From positions 654,501 to 718,500 of the forward strand of contig JAJKFL010000006.1 in the NCBI GenBank assembly GCA_021186555.1: DNA of 64,000 bases, read 5' to 3'. The position numbers were made by a program, and so were the translations under genes. The stretch's first letter is position 1. Each line of letters opens with the position of its first letter. The notes under the pieces are model-generated. The model searched no databases. It had not been told where the DNA came from and saw only the letters and a program-made list of their open reading frames with translations. This document shows, in pieces, positions 1-10,720 of the stretch. This stretch comes from Reticulitermes speratus. Taxonomy: Eukaryota > Arthropoda > Insecta > Blattodea > Rhinotermitidae.

Positions 1-100
1 ATATCCAGCCCACACACTCACAGAGATATCCAGCCCACACACTCACAGAGATATCCAGCCCACACACTCACAGAGATATCCAGCCCACACACTCACACAC
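1..100. repeat. 25-bp minisatellite, 4 copies
   Basis: Four consecutive copies of a 25-bp unit that begins ATATCCAGCCCACACACTCA. The last copy ends in CACAC instead of CAGAG. The array is cut by the start of the window, so its true length is unknown. Confidence 0.9.
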
Positions 101-190
101 TATTCCACTTAAATCCCGTTCAATGTTATCCTCCCACCTATGCTTAGGTCATCCAAGTGATATTTTTGCTTCAGGTTTCCTACTAAAATT
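101..190 (-). pseudogene. LINE ORF2 C-terminal relic
   Basis: Read on the minus strand, this stretch gives PKHRWEDNIERDLS, with a stop just before it. The HRWEDNI signature recurs near the end of many insect non-LTR retrotransposon reverse transcriptases (known from family memory, not searched). Only about 25 codons are recognisable and a stop interrupts them, so this is a dead fragment. It runs directly into the 25-bp minisatellite at the window edge. Confidence 0.45.
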
Positions 191-450
191 CTCTACGTAC
201 TGTGCGTGCCCCCAGACGCACCCCGTTTCCTGCTCATCCTACTCACCTATTTTTGCTCACCCTAACCGTATTTGGTGAGCACATCAGGCAGTTGTTCCCT
301 GCTGCTGTTGCTTCGCCATGTTTGCCAGTGCCTTCAACCTGTACTTTACTCACGACAGATCCACAAACAAGGACTTGTTCTTGAGAAGCTTTGGACAATC
401 CTTCAGACACGTCCATAAGGCACGTGTCATTTTGATTTTATTTTAGTCTA
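191..450. other. unassigned AT/GC-mixed spacer
   Basis: No repeat or convincing coding signal is visible. A 60-codon open frame at 202-384 has no recognisable domain. It may be further decayed LINE sequence, since it continues directly from the relic at its left. Confidence 0.4.
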
Positions 451-461
451 AGCTGCCTTTC

Positions 462-743
462 GTGGGCCGCGATAGCTCAGTCGGTACAGCGACTCGCTAC
501 GGGCTGGACGGTCCGGGGATCGAATCCCGGTGGGGGCGAGATTTTCAGCACTCGTCCAGACCAGCCCTGGGGTCCACCCAGCCTGCTGAACAATGGGTAC
601 CGGGTCATTCCTGGGGGTAAAGCGGCCGGGGCGTGGCATTGACCACCGACCCTCATCTAGCGCCGACGTTAAGGAAAGAGTAGAGCTATACCTCTACTCC
701 CCATCTGGGCCTTTATGGCCTGTTGTAGGGTGAACTTTACCCT
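462..743 (+). mobile_element. SINE family A (tRNA-derived), copy 1
   Basis: The head resembles a tRNA gene: GATAGCTCAGTCGG (A-box-like, about 471) and GGGGATCGAATCCC (B-box-like, about 515), the two parts of a type 2 Pol III promoter. A body with CTACTCCCCATCTGGGCC follows, ending near TTTACCCTAG. Flanks AGCTGCCTTTC (451-461) and AGTTGCCTTTC (744-754) match at 10 of 11 bases and look like a target-site duplication. Other copies are at 26141, 28393 (reverse), 32478 (reverse, decayed) and 46433 (reverse, decayed). Confidence 0.85.
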
Positions 744-760
744 AGTTGCCTTTCTGTTTC

Positions 761-3058
761 TAAACGTAAGACAGTGGACTGTGTACTGTCACGTGTCTGT
801 ACGTAGCAAGCAGTCCTCATAAACGTAAGACAGTGGACTGTGTACTGTCACGTGTCTGTACGTAGCAAGCAGTCCTCATAAACGTAAGACAGTGGACTGT
901 GTACTGTCACGTGTCTGTACGTAGCAAGCAGTCCTCATAAACGTAAGACAGTGGACTGTGTACTGTCACGTGTCTGTACGTAGCAAGCAGTCCTCATAAA
1001 CGTAAGACAGTGGACTGTGTACTGTCACGTGTCTGTACGTAGCAAGCAGTCCTCATAAACGTGAGACAGTGGATTGTGTACTGTCACGTGTCTGTACGTA
1101 GCAAGCAGTCCTCATAAACGTAAGACAGTGGACTGTGTACTGTCACGTGTCTGTACGTAGCAAGCAGTCCTCATAAACGTAAGACAGTGGACTGTGTACT
1201 GTCACGTGTCTGTACGTAGCAAGCAGTCCTCATAAACGTAAGACAGTGGATTGTGTACTGTCACGTGTCTGTACGTAGCAAGCAGTCCTCATAAACGTAA
1301 GACAGTGGACTGTGTACTGTCACGTGTCTGTACGTAGCAAGCAGTCCTCATAAACGTAAGACAGTGGACTGTGTACTGTCACGTGTCTGTACGTAGCAAG
1401 CAGTCCTCATAAACGTAAGACAGTGGACTGTGTACTGTCACGTGTCTGTACGTAGCAAGCAGTCCTCATAAACGTAAGACAGTGGATTGTGTACTGTCAC
1501 GTGTCTGTACGTAGCAAGCAGTCCTCATAAGCGTAAGACAGTGGACTGTGTACTGTCACGTGTCTGTACGTAGCAAGCAGTCCTCATAAACGTAAGACAG
1601 TGGACTGTGTACTGTCACGTGTCTGTACGTAGCAAGCAGTCCTCATAAACGTAAGACAGTGGACTGTGTACTGTCACGTGTCTGTACGTAGCAAGCAGTC
1701 TCATAAACGTAAGACAGTGGACTGTGTACTGTCACGTGTCTGTACGTAGCAAGCAGTCCTCATAAACGTAAGACAGTGGACTGTGTACTGTCACGTGTCT
1801 GTACGTAGCAAGCAGTCCTCATAAACGTAAGACAGTGGACGTGTACTGTCACGTGTCTGTACGTAGCAAGCAGTCCTCATAAACGTAAGACAGTGGACTG
1901 TGTACTGTCACGTGTCTGCACGTAGCAAGCAGTCCTCATAAACGTAAGACAGTGGACTGTGTACTGTCACGTGTCTACGTAGCAAGCAGTCCTCATAAAC
2001 GTAAGACAGTGGACTGTGTACTGTCACGTGTCTGTACGTAGCAAGCAGTCCTTATAAACGTAAGACAGTGGACTGTGTACTGTCACGTGTCTGTACGTAG
2101 CAAGCAGTCCTCATAAACGTAAGACAGTGGACTGTGTACTGTCACGTGTCTGTACGTAGCAAGCAGTCCTCATAAACGTAAGACAGTGGACTGTGTACTG
2201 TCACGTGTCTGTACGTAGCAAGCAGTCCTCATAAACGTAAGACAGTGGACTGTGTACTGTCACGTGTCTGTACGTAGCAAGCAGTCCTCATAAACGTAAG
2301 ACAGTGGACTGTGTACTGTCACGTGTCTGTACGTAGCAAGCAGTCCTCATAAATGTAAGACAGTGGACTGTGTACTGTCACGTGTCTGTACGTAGCAAGC
2401 AGTCCTCATAAACGTAAGACAGTGGACTGTGTACTGTCACGTGTCTGTACGTAGCAAGCAGTCCTCATAAACGTAAGACAGTGGACTGTGTACTGTCACG
2501 TGTCTGTACGTAGCAAGCAGTCCTCATAAACGTAAGACAGTGGACTGTGTACTGTCACGTGTCTGTACGTAGCAAGCAGTCCTCATAAACGTAAGACAGT
2601 GGACTGTGTACTGTCACGTGTCTGTACGTAGCAAGCAGTCCTCATAAACGTAAGACAGTGGACTGTGTACTGTCACGTGTCTGTACGTAGCAAGCAGTCC
2701 TCATAAACATAAGACAGTGGACTGTGTACTGTCACGTGTCTGTACGTAGCAAGCAGTCCTCATAAACATAAGACAGTGGACTGTGTACTGTCACGTGTCT
2801 GTACGTAGCAAGCAGTCCTCATAAACATAAGACAGTGGACTGTGTACTGTCACGTGTCTGTACGTAGCAAGCAGTCCTCATAAACCTAAGACAGTGGACT
2901 GTGTACTGTCACGTGTCTGTACGTAGCAAGCAGTCCTCATAAACCTAAGACAGTGGACTGTGTACTGTCACGTGTCTGTACGTAGCAAGCAGTCCTCATA
3001 AACGTAAGACAGTGGACTGTGTACTGTCACGTGTCTGTACGTAGCAAGCAGTCCTCAC
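761..3058. repeat. 59-bp satellite, about 39 copies
   Basis: The unit begins AAACGTAAGACAGTGGACTG and continues through TGTACTGTCACGTGTCTGTA and CGTAGCAAGCAGTCCTCAT. Copies are nearly identical. A few variants recur (GGATTG for GGACTG; AACATA or AACCTA for AACGTA in the last third), and single-base losses cluster at about 1700-1990. Each unit carries one palindromic CACGTG E-box. The array starts 6 bp after the target-site duplication of the SINE at its left. Confidence 0.97.
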
Positions 3059-3535
3059 TCTCCTTTCACGTCTCACTTGATCATAAAGATCTCAAGGGAA
3101 ATAGGACGGAAACACGTGCAAAACAATTTATGTATATTGTTCGTCTACCTCCCTTTGCAATGACAACTGAATTTCTGCAGTAGCAAAATGGGCCTTTAAA
3201 ACAGATTGGTAAACCTTCTTCTCTTCTGCTCACTTGTGTTCCAACTAGCGCTGGTCCTGCTTACTCCGTGTCATTGAGAAATGGCTCAGAAAATAACGAA
3301 AGTTTATTTTTGTGGAAGACGCAAGTATGATACGAGCGCAGGTGAATTCTTCGGCGTGGCACCGTACTTGCGTTCTAGTCAGGTAATATGCTGCGACAGA
3401 TTATACAGGGTGTCTGTAAATAACGTTCACGGTATCAATTCTGTGTCACTCAGAGCACATTTAACGTACAGTTAAGAAACACAAATCACGTGACAGGCTA
3501 AATAACAAGTGTTTTGAAAAACTAATAAATTAGGT
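3059..3535. other. unassigned single-copy-looking spacer
   Basis: No tandem structure. A 64-codon open frame at 3281-3475 (+) has no recognisable domain. Nothing else could be supported. Confidence 0.4.
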
Positions 3536-3785
3536 GCCGATCGCAGTGGCCGCGCGGTCTAAGGCGTGGGTCTGCAGCCGTTCACTTGCTGGGATTGTGG
3601 GTTCGAATCCAGCCGGGGGCATGGATATCTGTCTGTTGTATGTTGTCAGGTAGAGGTCTCTGCGACGAGCTGGTCACTCGTCTAGAGGAGTCCAACCGAC
3701 TGTGGTGTGTCTGAGTATGATCGTGAAGCCTCGATAAATGAGGCGGCCTAGGCCCCCAAGGGGCTGTAGAGCTATTGGAAAAAAT
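3536..3785 (+). mobile_element. SINE family B (tRNA-derived), copy 1
   Basis: It starts GCCGATCGCAGTGGCCGCGC, with CGCGCGGTCTAAGGCG as an A-box-like segment and GGGTTCGAATCC (about 3599) as B box. The tail is GGCGGCCTAGGCCCCCAAGG followed by a short A-run. This is the family consensus layout seen in seven copies in this window. Possible diverged target duplication: AAATTAGGT on the left and AAATTGGGGT on the right. Confidence 0.85.
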
Positions 3786-3786
3786 T

Positions 3787-4426
3787 GGGGTGTAAGTGCC
3801 AGCAATGTCACATCTTTATTCGGCCTCCTCATACACAATCACTGTGCTTAAAAGACGGCCGGAAGGTATCAGACAACAGCATAGCTGTGGGGTCCGCTGT
3901 CATGGGGTTTAAGTTCTTGCAACGGCCAGGCCTAACTGCAATTCCCACCTTCAGAGCCACTGAAATGCGCGCCGAAATGTCTCAAGAATATCAGAAGAAG
4001 AAGCAATTAAACGCCGAAAGCCGAAATAGCAGACTAAAATTGTGACAATTCCGTTGCTTTACGCAGGCCGAGTGGCTACATCGCCGTGACGCACTTCGAT
4101 AAAGCTGTACTTTGGGAACCGTCCTGACGAAATGGCGGAGGTAAACGGGGCGATGTGAAGTTAAATGAGAGGAAGTGAATGTAGGAGAACGTGCAAAGTG
4201 AGGTGAGAAGAACCAATTACAGATCAAGAGATTAATTAACGAGGAAGTAACAAGAATAGAGGTGGGGAAAGAGAGGTGGGGGGGATAGTAAATAAATTCA
4301 GGAAATTAACGGGCAGATCGGGAGACCCGGAAATATTGAAAGAACACCAAAGCACCTGAACCAAGCAGCGTGACTGGCACAACACAACAAGGTGCGCCGT
4401 CAAACATCGCAATAATATTGCCAATG
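3787..4426. other. unassigned spacer before 16-bp array
   Basis: Open frames at 3785-4045 (+) and 3991-4227 (-) overlap each other and show no domain. A purine-rich stretch lies at 4255-4300. No feature could be supported. Confidence 0.4.
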
Positions 4427-6492
4427 GCACACCTGTGATGCAGCACACCTGTGGTGCAGCACACCTGTGATGCAGCACACCTGTGGTGCAGCACACCGGT
4501 GATGCAGCACACCGGTGATGCAGCACACCGGTGATGCAGCACACCGGTGATGCAGCACACCTGTGGTGCAGCACACCGGTGATGCAGCACACCGGTGATG
4601 CAGCACACCGGTGATGCAGCACACCTGTGATGCAGCACACCTGTGGTGCAGCACACCGGTGATGCAGCACACCGGTGATGCAGCACACCGGTGATGCAGC
4701 ACACCGGTGATGCAGCACACCTGTGGTGCAGCACACCGGTGATGCAGCACACCGGTGATGCAGCACACCGGTGATGCAGCACACCTGTGATGCAGCACAC
4801 CTGTGGTGCAGCACACCGGTGATGCAGCACACCGGTGATGCAGCACACCGGTGATGCAGCACACCTGTGATGCAGCACACCCTCTGATGCAGCACACCTG
4901 TGATGCAGCACACCTCTGATGCAGCACACCTCTGATGCAGCACACCTCTGATGCAGCACACCGGTGATGCAGCACACCTGTGGTGCAGCACACCGGTGAT
5001 GCAGCACACCGGTGATGCAGCACACCGGTGATGCAGCACACCGGTGATGCAGCACACCGGTGATGCAGCACACCTGTGGTGCAGCACACCTGTGATGCAG
5101 CACACCTCTGATGCAGCACACCTGTGATGCAGCACACCTCTGATGCAGCACACCTCTGATGCAGCACACCAGTGATACAGCACACTGTGGTGCAGCACAC
5201 CTGTGATGCAGCACACCTGTGATGCAGCACACCTGTGATGCAGCACACCTGTGATGCAGCACACCTGTGATGCAGCACACCTGTGATGCAGCACACCGGT
5301 GATGCAGCACACCTGTGATGCAGCACACTGTGGTGCAGCACACCTGTGGTGCAGCACACCTGTGATGCAGCACACCTGTGATGCAGCACACCGGTGATGC
5401 AGCACACCTGTGATGCAGCACACTGTGATGCAGCACACCTGTGGTGCAGCACACCTTTGATGCAGCACACCTTTGATGCAGCACACCTGTGGTGCAGCAC
5501 ACCTGTGATGCAGCACACCTGTGATGCAGCACACCGGTGATGCAGCACACCGGTGATGCAGCACACTGTGGTGCAGCACACCTGTGGTGCAGCACACCTG
5601 TGATGCAGCACACCTGTGATGCAGCACACCTCTGATGCAGCACACCTGTGATGCAGCACACCGGTGATGCAGCACACCGGTGATGCAGCACACCGGTGAT
5701 GCAGCACACCGGTGGTGCAGCACACCTGTGGTGCAGCACACCTGTGATGCAGCACACCTGTGATGCAGCACACCTGTGATGCAGCACACCTGTGATGCAG
5801 CACACCTGTGATGCAGCACACCTGTGATGCAGCACACCGGTGATGCAGCACACCGGTGATGCAGTACACTGTGGTGCAGCACACCTGTGGTGCAGCACAC
5901 CTGTGATGCAGCACACCTCTGATGCAGCACACCTCTGATGCAGCACACCTGTGATGCAGCACACCGGTGATGCAGCACACCGGTGATGCAGCACACCGGT
6001 GATGCAGCACACTGTGGTGCAGCACACCTGTGGTGCAGCACACCTGTGATGCAGCACACCTGTGATGCAGCACACCTGTGATGCAGCACACCTCTGATGC
6101 AGCACACCGGTGATGCAGCACACCTGTGGTGCAGCACACCTGTGATGCAGCACACCTGTGATGCAGCACACCGGTGATGCAGCACACCGGTGATGCAGCA
6201 CACTGTGGTGCAGCACACCTGTGATGCAGCACACCTGTGATGCAGCACACTGTGGTGCAGCACACCTGTGATGCAGCACACCTGTGATGCAGCACACCTG
6301 TGATGCAGCACACCTCTGATGCAGCACACCGGTGATGCAGCACACCTGTGGTGCAGCACACCTGTGATGCAGCACACCTGTGATGCAGCACACCTGTGAT
6401 GCAGCACACCTGTGATGCAGCACACCTGTGATGCAGCACACCTGTGATGCAGCACACCTGTGATGCAGCACACCTGTGATGCAGCACACCTG
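4427..6492. repeat. 16-bp satellite, about 129 copies
   Basis: The basic unit is GATGCAGCACACCTGT, with variants CCGGT, CCTCT, CCTTT, a GGTGCAG start, and a one-base-shorter CACTGTG form that recurs irregularly. On the minus strand the unit has no stop in any register. Because 16 is not a multiple of three, all three minus frames stay open for about 700 codons, encoding a 16-residue cysteine-rich repeat containing VLHHRCAASQVCC. There is no start context, codon bias or flanking exon evidence, so I do not regard these as genes. Confidence 0.97.
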
Positions 6493-7272
6493 TTCTTTAC
6501 TTACAAAGTGTTACAAGTCTTCACATTACCCGTTTCAATGCCATTTTCTCTCACAAGCAAAGCGAGGCCTTCCTTGTGCCGATTTTCACAAAATTCGCTC
6601 TCGATTGATAAAGTTTTGTGAACATCTTGTACAGAATATCATGAAAATCTTACAAACTGGTTACTAGCAGGTACTAGGGTATAGATAGACAGACAGACGG
6701 ACGGACAGATAATGTCCAGATGTAAAGTGCGGTTCTGCACTGTATACTGAGGAAACATTGCTTTTATATAGCAACGTAGACGTATTGTGTAATGCGTCTT
6801 ATTAATTGTATATGCTGACGTCACAACATAATTAGCTTAGTTTGTAAAACGACTAATTATATAGCACTAATTATATAGCGCTCTTCTTATAATGAAATAA
6901 TTAAATAAGAAATCAGCCTATTTCTATACAAACATTTATACTGAGTTTATTTATTGCATTAACAAAATAAAAATTTCACGGCAAATAAAATTAAATTCTG
7001 AGGATTTGGTTCTTCTTGGACCCCTCACCTCTTGAAGAGGAGGGCAATACTTTTTTTTCAAAACGTTGGGAAACACAAAGGGACACACATACAGTCTGGT
7101 TTTACAAGACATGGATCCTCAACAACACCGCTGTGGAAAGTTAAAATCTCTCATATGGAATCCAAATTACTCAAAATTGAGATAAATATTTACGGAAGGA
7201 CACCCCGACACAAGTACAACGTAAAGTATGAAGTTTTAAAATCGCATATCATTACTTAATTTGTTTCTGCTT
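6493..7272. other. unassigned AT-rich spacer
   Basis: It contains a short GACA/GACG-rich stretch at 6685-6710 (AGACAGACAGACGGACGG), then AT-rich DNA at 6840-7000. The small open frames are not recognisable. Confidence 0.4.
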
Positions 7273-7357
7273 AGAAACGTGGTCAGGGTTGTGCTTACAA
7301 GTTGAGAGCACCTCAGAAACGTGGCCAGGGGTTGTGCTTACAAGTTGAGAGCACCTC
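7273..7357. repeat. 42-bp tandem duplication
   Basis: Two adjacent copies of a segment starting GAAACGTGG and containing GTTGTGCTTACAAGTTGAGA. They differ by GGTCAGGG versus GGCCAGGGG. Confidence 0.85.
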
Positions 7358-7466
7358 AGAAAAATGGGCCATTTGGGGTTCCACATGTTTCTGCAAAATA
7401 ATTACTACTAAATGCACACATACATACATACATACATACATATATAGCAAGAACAATCTAGGAAGA

Positions 7467-8570
7467 TGTCAGCCACTATCAGCTACTTCCAGCTGTCACC
7501 TACTATCAGCTTCTGTCAGGTGCTGTTAGCTACTACCATCTATTGTTAGCTACTGTCAGATACTGTCAGCTACTATCAGCTATTGTCAGCTACTCTCAGA
7601 TACTATAGACTACTATCAACTATTGTTAGCTACTGTCAGATACTCTCAGATACTGTCAGCTACTATCAGCTATTGTCAGCTACTCTCAGATACTATAGAT
7701 TACTATCAGCTATTGTTAGCTACTGTCAGATACTATCAGCTACTGTCAGCTACTATCAGCTATTGTTAGCTACTCTCAGATACTATCGGCTACTGTTAGC
7801 TACTGTCAGCTACTATCAGCTAAAGTCAGGTAATGTGAACTACTATCAGCTATTATTAGCTACTGTCAGATACTATAAGCTACTGTCAGCTACTATCAGC
7901 TATTGTCAGGTACTCTCAGCTACTATAGGCTACTATCAGCTATTGTTAGCTACTGTCAGCTACTATCAGCTAAAGTCAGGTACTGTGAAATACTATCAGC
8001 TATTGTTAGCTACTATCAGATACTATCAGCTACTGTCAGCTACTATCAGCTATTTTTAGCTACTCTCAGATACTATCGGCTGCTGTTAGCTACTGTCAGC
8101 TACTATCAGCTAAAGCCAGGTAATGTGAACTACTATCAGCTATTGTTAGATACTGTCAGATACTATAAGCTACTGTCAGCTACTATCAGCTATTGTCAGC
8201 TACTCTCAGCTACTATAGGCTACTATCAGCTATTATTAGCTACTGTCAGATAATATCAGCTAAAGTCAGGTACTGTGAAATACTATCAGCTATTATTAGC
8301 TACTGTCAGATAATATCAGCTAAAGTCAGGTACTGTGAAATACTATCAGCTATTATTAGCTACTGTCAGATAATATCAGCTAAAGTCAGGTACTGTGAAA
8401 TACTATCAGCTGTTATTAGCTACTGTCAGATAATATCAGCTAAAGTCAGGTACTGTGAAATACTATCAGCTGTTATTAGCTACTGTCAGATAATATCAGC
8501 TAAAGTCAGGTACTGTGAAATACTATCAGCTGTTATTAGCTACTGTCAGATACTATCAGCTACTGTCAGC
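7467..8570. repeat. 10-bp repeat with 60-bp and 290-bp higher-order units
   Basis: The base unit is a degenerate decamer (TACTATCAGC, TACTGTCAGA, TATTGTTAGC and so on). Two levels of higher order are visible. Blocks at about 7769-8058 recur about 290 bp later (for example TACTATCGGCTACTGTTAGC at 7779 and its one-base variant near 8069). From 8221 to 8520 an exact 60-bp unit ending TAAAGTCAGGTACTGTGAAA repeats five times, with TATTATT becoming TGTTATT halfway. Tyrosine/leucine-rich open frames here are repeat shadows. A short (TACA)n run at 7421-7444 precedes the array. Confidence 0.93.
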
Positions 8571-8616
8571 CTCCTTTTAACATTTTTATATCAGATTCAA
8601 TTATTCATTTCAAGAA

Positions 8617-8768
8617 CTAAGTCTTCTGGGACGTGACAGTGTCGCTCAGAGCGTAGTGGCCAACATCTAACTCTTCATCCTAAATTCGAAGCCAGTAGCA
8701 TCCTTCGAAACGTCGCGAACCACTCACCAACGACGAGTCGTCACATCCCAAAAGACTTAAATTCTCAC
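8617..8768. mobile_element. inverted-repeat element with CGAAACGTCG core (MITE-like)
   Basis: The left end reads TAAGTCTTCTGGGACGTGAC. The right end, reverse-complemented, reads TAAGTCTTTTGGGATGTGAC, so the ends are inverted repeats with two mismatches in 20. TTCGAAACGTCGCG lies inside. Related sequence occurs at 26757 and at 63865 to the window end. No transposase is present; the superfamily is unknown. Confidence 0.55.
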
Positions 8769-8769
8769 C

Positions 8770-9159
8770 TGCACCGCTGTGAGAACCTCAGATCTCGCAT
8801 TTATATTCTTCCTAAAACACAATTTTTTAGCATTATGTTATATAGCGTAAGGTTAAAGTCGCACCACGCCTGTGTTGTCGCACGCACACACACACACTAA
8901 CAACACACTTGGTTCCTCGTGCGTGCTAACCTCTGTACGTCTTACTATGCAAAAAACGGGGTGTGGCTGTGTCGGGGACACGGCCGTGTGTTTAACGTGA
9001 ATACGTGTACGTTAACGGGTAATATTTTGTTTCAGCGTATTATATGTATGTATTAATCATTGCTTAACAGTAAGAAGTCCTTCGTATCTGCATGTTTTAT
9101 TGATGATGGCAACATGTTGCCTTTAGTCGGGTTCAGGAAACAATTGAGTAAACAAATCA
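8770..9159. other. unassigned spacer with short CA runs
   Basis: A small (CA)n run lies at 8883-8897 and GC-richer DNA at about 8940-8995. No gene or repeat family was recognised. Confidence 0.35.
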
Positions 9160-9663
9160 TTAGTGTGTTATAATGTTATTAATGATAGGTCTGTGATACG
9201 AAAAGTACGATACAAATGGCATGCAGGATACATCGAGATTACTAAGCAGCGTTAAGTGTTTTCCCGTTGGTGGCTTCAAGGAGCGCAGAAACCATAGACG
9301 GTCACACACGTTACACTTATGTCCGAATGGATTGTTGACAAACGTTGTAGTGAAACGTGCACTAGCTGCTGCCGAATGTGACGTCATATTCGGCGATCGC
9401 ACACAACCGATGTCTATACAGCCCGGCGTTGATACACAAGCGATTACATCATCGACTTGCATAGGCCCGGCCGCCCCAGCGTCAGATGTACCTGCGCAGT
9501 CGTTGATCCGCTCGGACGCCCTCATTGTTTTACGTTCCCGGCACCGCCTCACTGTATGATATGGTGTTTTATGGGTATCACTGGATAGCTGTTGAGAAGC
9601 GTTTTCCAACCGTATACGATGTATATATTTCGAATTGGCTTTTTGACGAGTATAGGCCGACAT
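9160..9663 (-). pseudogene. Helitron-like protein N-terminal fragment
   Basis: The 167-codon minus-strand frame has NPFGHKCNVCDRLWF at about residues 111-125. This closely resembles the NPFGHxCxVCDRLW segment that precedes the helitron-like N domain in animal Helitron Rep/helicase proteins (from memory). The amino end is basic (MSAYTRQKANSKYIHRIRLE), also typical of those proteins. No Rep nuclease HUH motif or PIF1-type helicase motif follows, so it is a truncated relic. The same span is partly open on the plus strand, which I treat as shadow. An unrelated host C2 zinc-binding fragment is the alternative. Confidence 0.5.
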
Positions 9664-9819
9664 TGTATTAATTTTTTTTAATTTTTAACTTTAACACCAT
9701 ATACATTCACCATAAGTATTCCACACTCATGTTTTGTGTACGCAATAGATAAATATTGAGGAGAGCTGTAAATTGAAACTGAAACGAGCGTCGTAGCTTC
9801 TCCGAGTCAAAATGTATAC

Positions 9820-10110
9820 TAAACCGAAAGTATGTGACGCGACGAAACGACCTGAAAATGGCGGCGCCTCCCCCTCCGCCGCGCGCGATGCGTCACAGTC
9901 CCCACTCAACGTTATGAATTCTTTGATCCTTTAACTATCGAGTGGTGTAATTACATTTTGGATGTAGACGATAGACATGTAGCTGCAGTGCCAAACTGTA
10001 TCCCCCAATTTTGTTATCATCAGTTTTCTGAATTGGCTGCCACTACGGAAGCAAATTTAAAGACGTATTCACGTCAAAAGAAACTGCTTATCTGGTAAGG
10101 GCATTGTCGT
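9820..10110 (+). other. CpG-rich segment with open stretch ending at a GTAAGG donor-like site
   Basis: At 9838-9895 the DNA is GC- and CpG-rich and contains GAAAATGGCGGCGCC, which fits the YY1-type AAnATGGCGGC core found at some promoters. From 9856 a plus-strand frame without ATG stays open for about 80 codons (including YEFFDPLTIEWCNYILDVDD) to TGGTAAGG near 10095, which could be a stop or a splice donor. It may be an exon, a decayed ORF or chance. No protein family recognised. Confidence 0.25.
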
Positions 10111-10528
10111 AGTGCGTGCCGTTATACTTTACGACACGGTGCCTTCGACGTTTATGAGCCAGTAAAAACGAGCAGAAAATCATGTTGCAAAACTTTCACC
10201 AAAAGGATGTCAGCATATTAGCCGCAGATAAATGTAACGAGATTTGGATTACAAATATCAATATTGTTTCATATTTGTCGCCGATGTTTGCACTACGAGA
10301 CAGCTGGCTGCTCCATCAGCGGCTGAATGATAGTCTATCGATATCGCCACACAGACGGCTAAAACCTCATAGGAAAAAGCCTTCATAATGGATAATCCCT
10401 CTGCTGAGCCTTAGTGGCAGATACTGTCTGGAGCTTATCCTCTCTGACGGGATGACACACTCGTGGTAAGATTGATAGCGTTTTAGTAGACACAAAAAAG
10501 ATTATTAAATTATGACTGACGATTTATC
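10111..10528. other. unassigned spacer
   Basis: A 68-codon frame at 10182-10388 (+) has no recognisable domain. Nothing else was seen. Confidence 0.35.
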
Positions 10529-10720
10529 TTAACCCTTTGAAGCACAGTGGTTATTGTAACGCCATTTGCGTTCATATTTAAAACCCTGTATTTATTTGTC
10601 AGAATGCATTATTTCTGTTTCGTATGTTTATCAAATAAACACGATTATTCTTCTAAACAGCATTAACCACTTAGGATTTTGTAACGAAGAAGGACTGTGT
10701 TTTTCCTGAGGCAGGTCAAA
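10529..10720 (+). mobile_element. diverged TTAA-flanked MITE (piggyBac-like ends)
   Basis: The left end is TTAACCCTTTGAAGCACAGTGG: a TTAA target followed by CCC, as in piggyBac-type termini. The interior shares with the 114-bp satellite an ordered set of words: AAACACGATTATT, CAGCATTAAC, GAAGGACTGTGTTTTTCCTG. It is a single, much diverged copy, useful as an outgroup to the arrays at 12.4 and 20.3 kb. The right terminus was not identified. Confidence 0.5.

Noticed and set aside
462..540. tRNA gene (and similar heads at 3536, 46995, 52987, 61307)
   Set aside because: Promoter boxes are present but the segments continue into SINE bodies and are flanked by target duplications; no proper acceptor-stem pairing was established.
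4236..6489. Three overlapping minus-strand frames of about 700 codons
   Set aside because: They are produced by a stop-free 16-bp repeat in all three registers; no start context or exon evidence.
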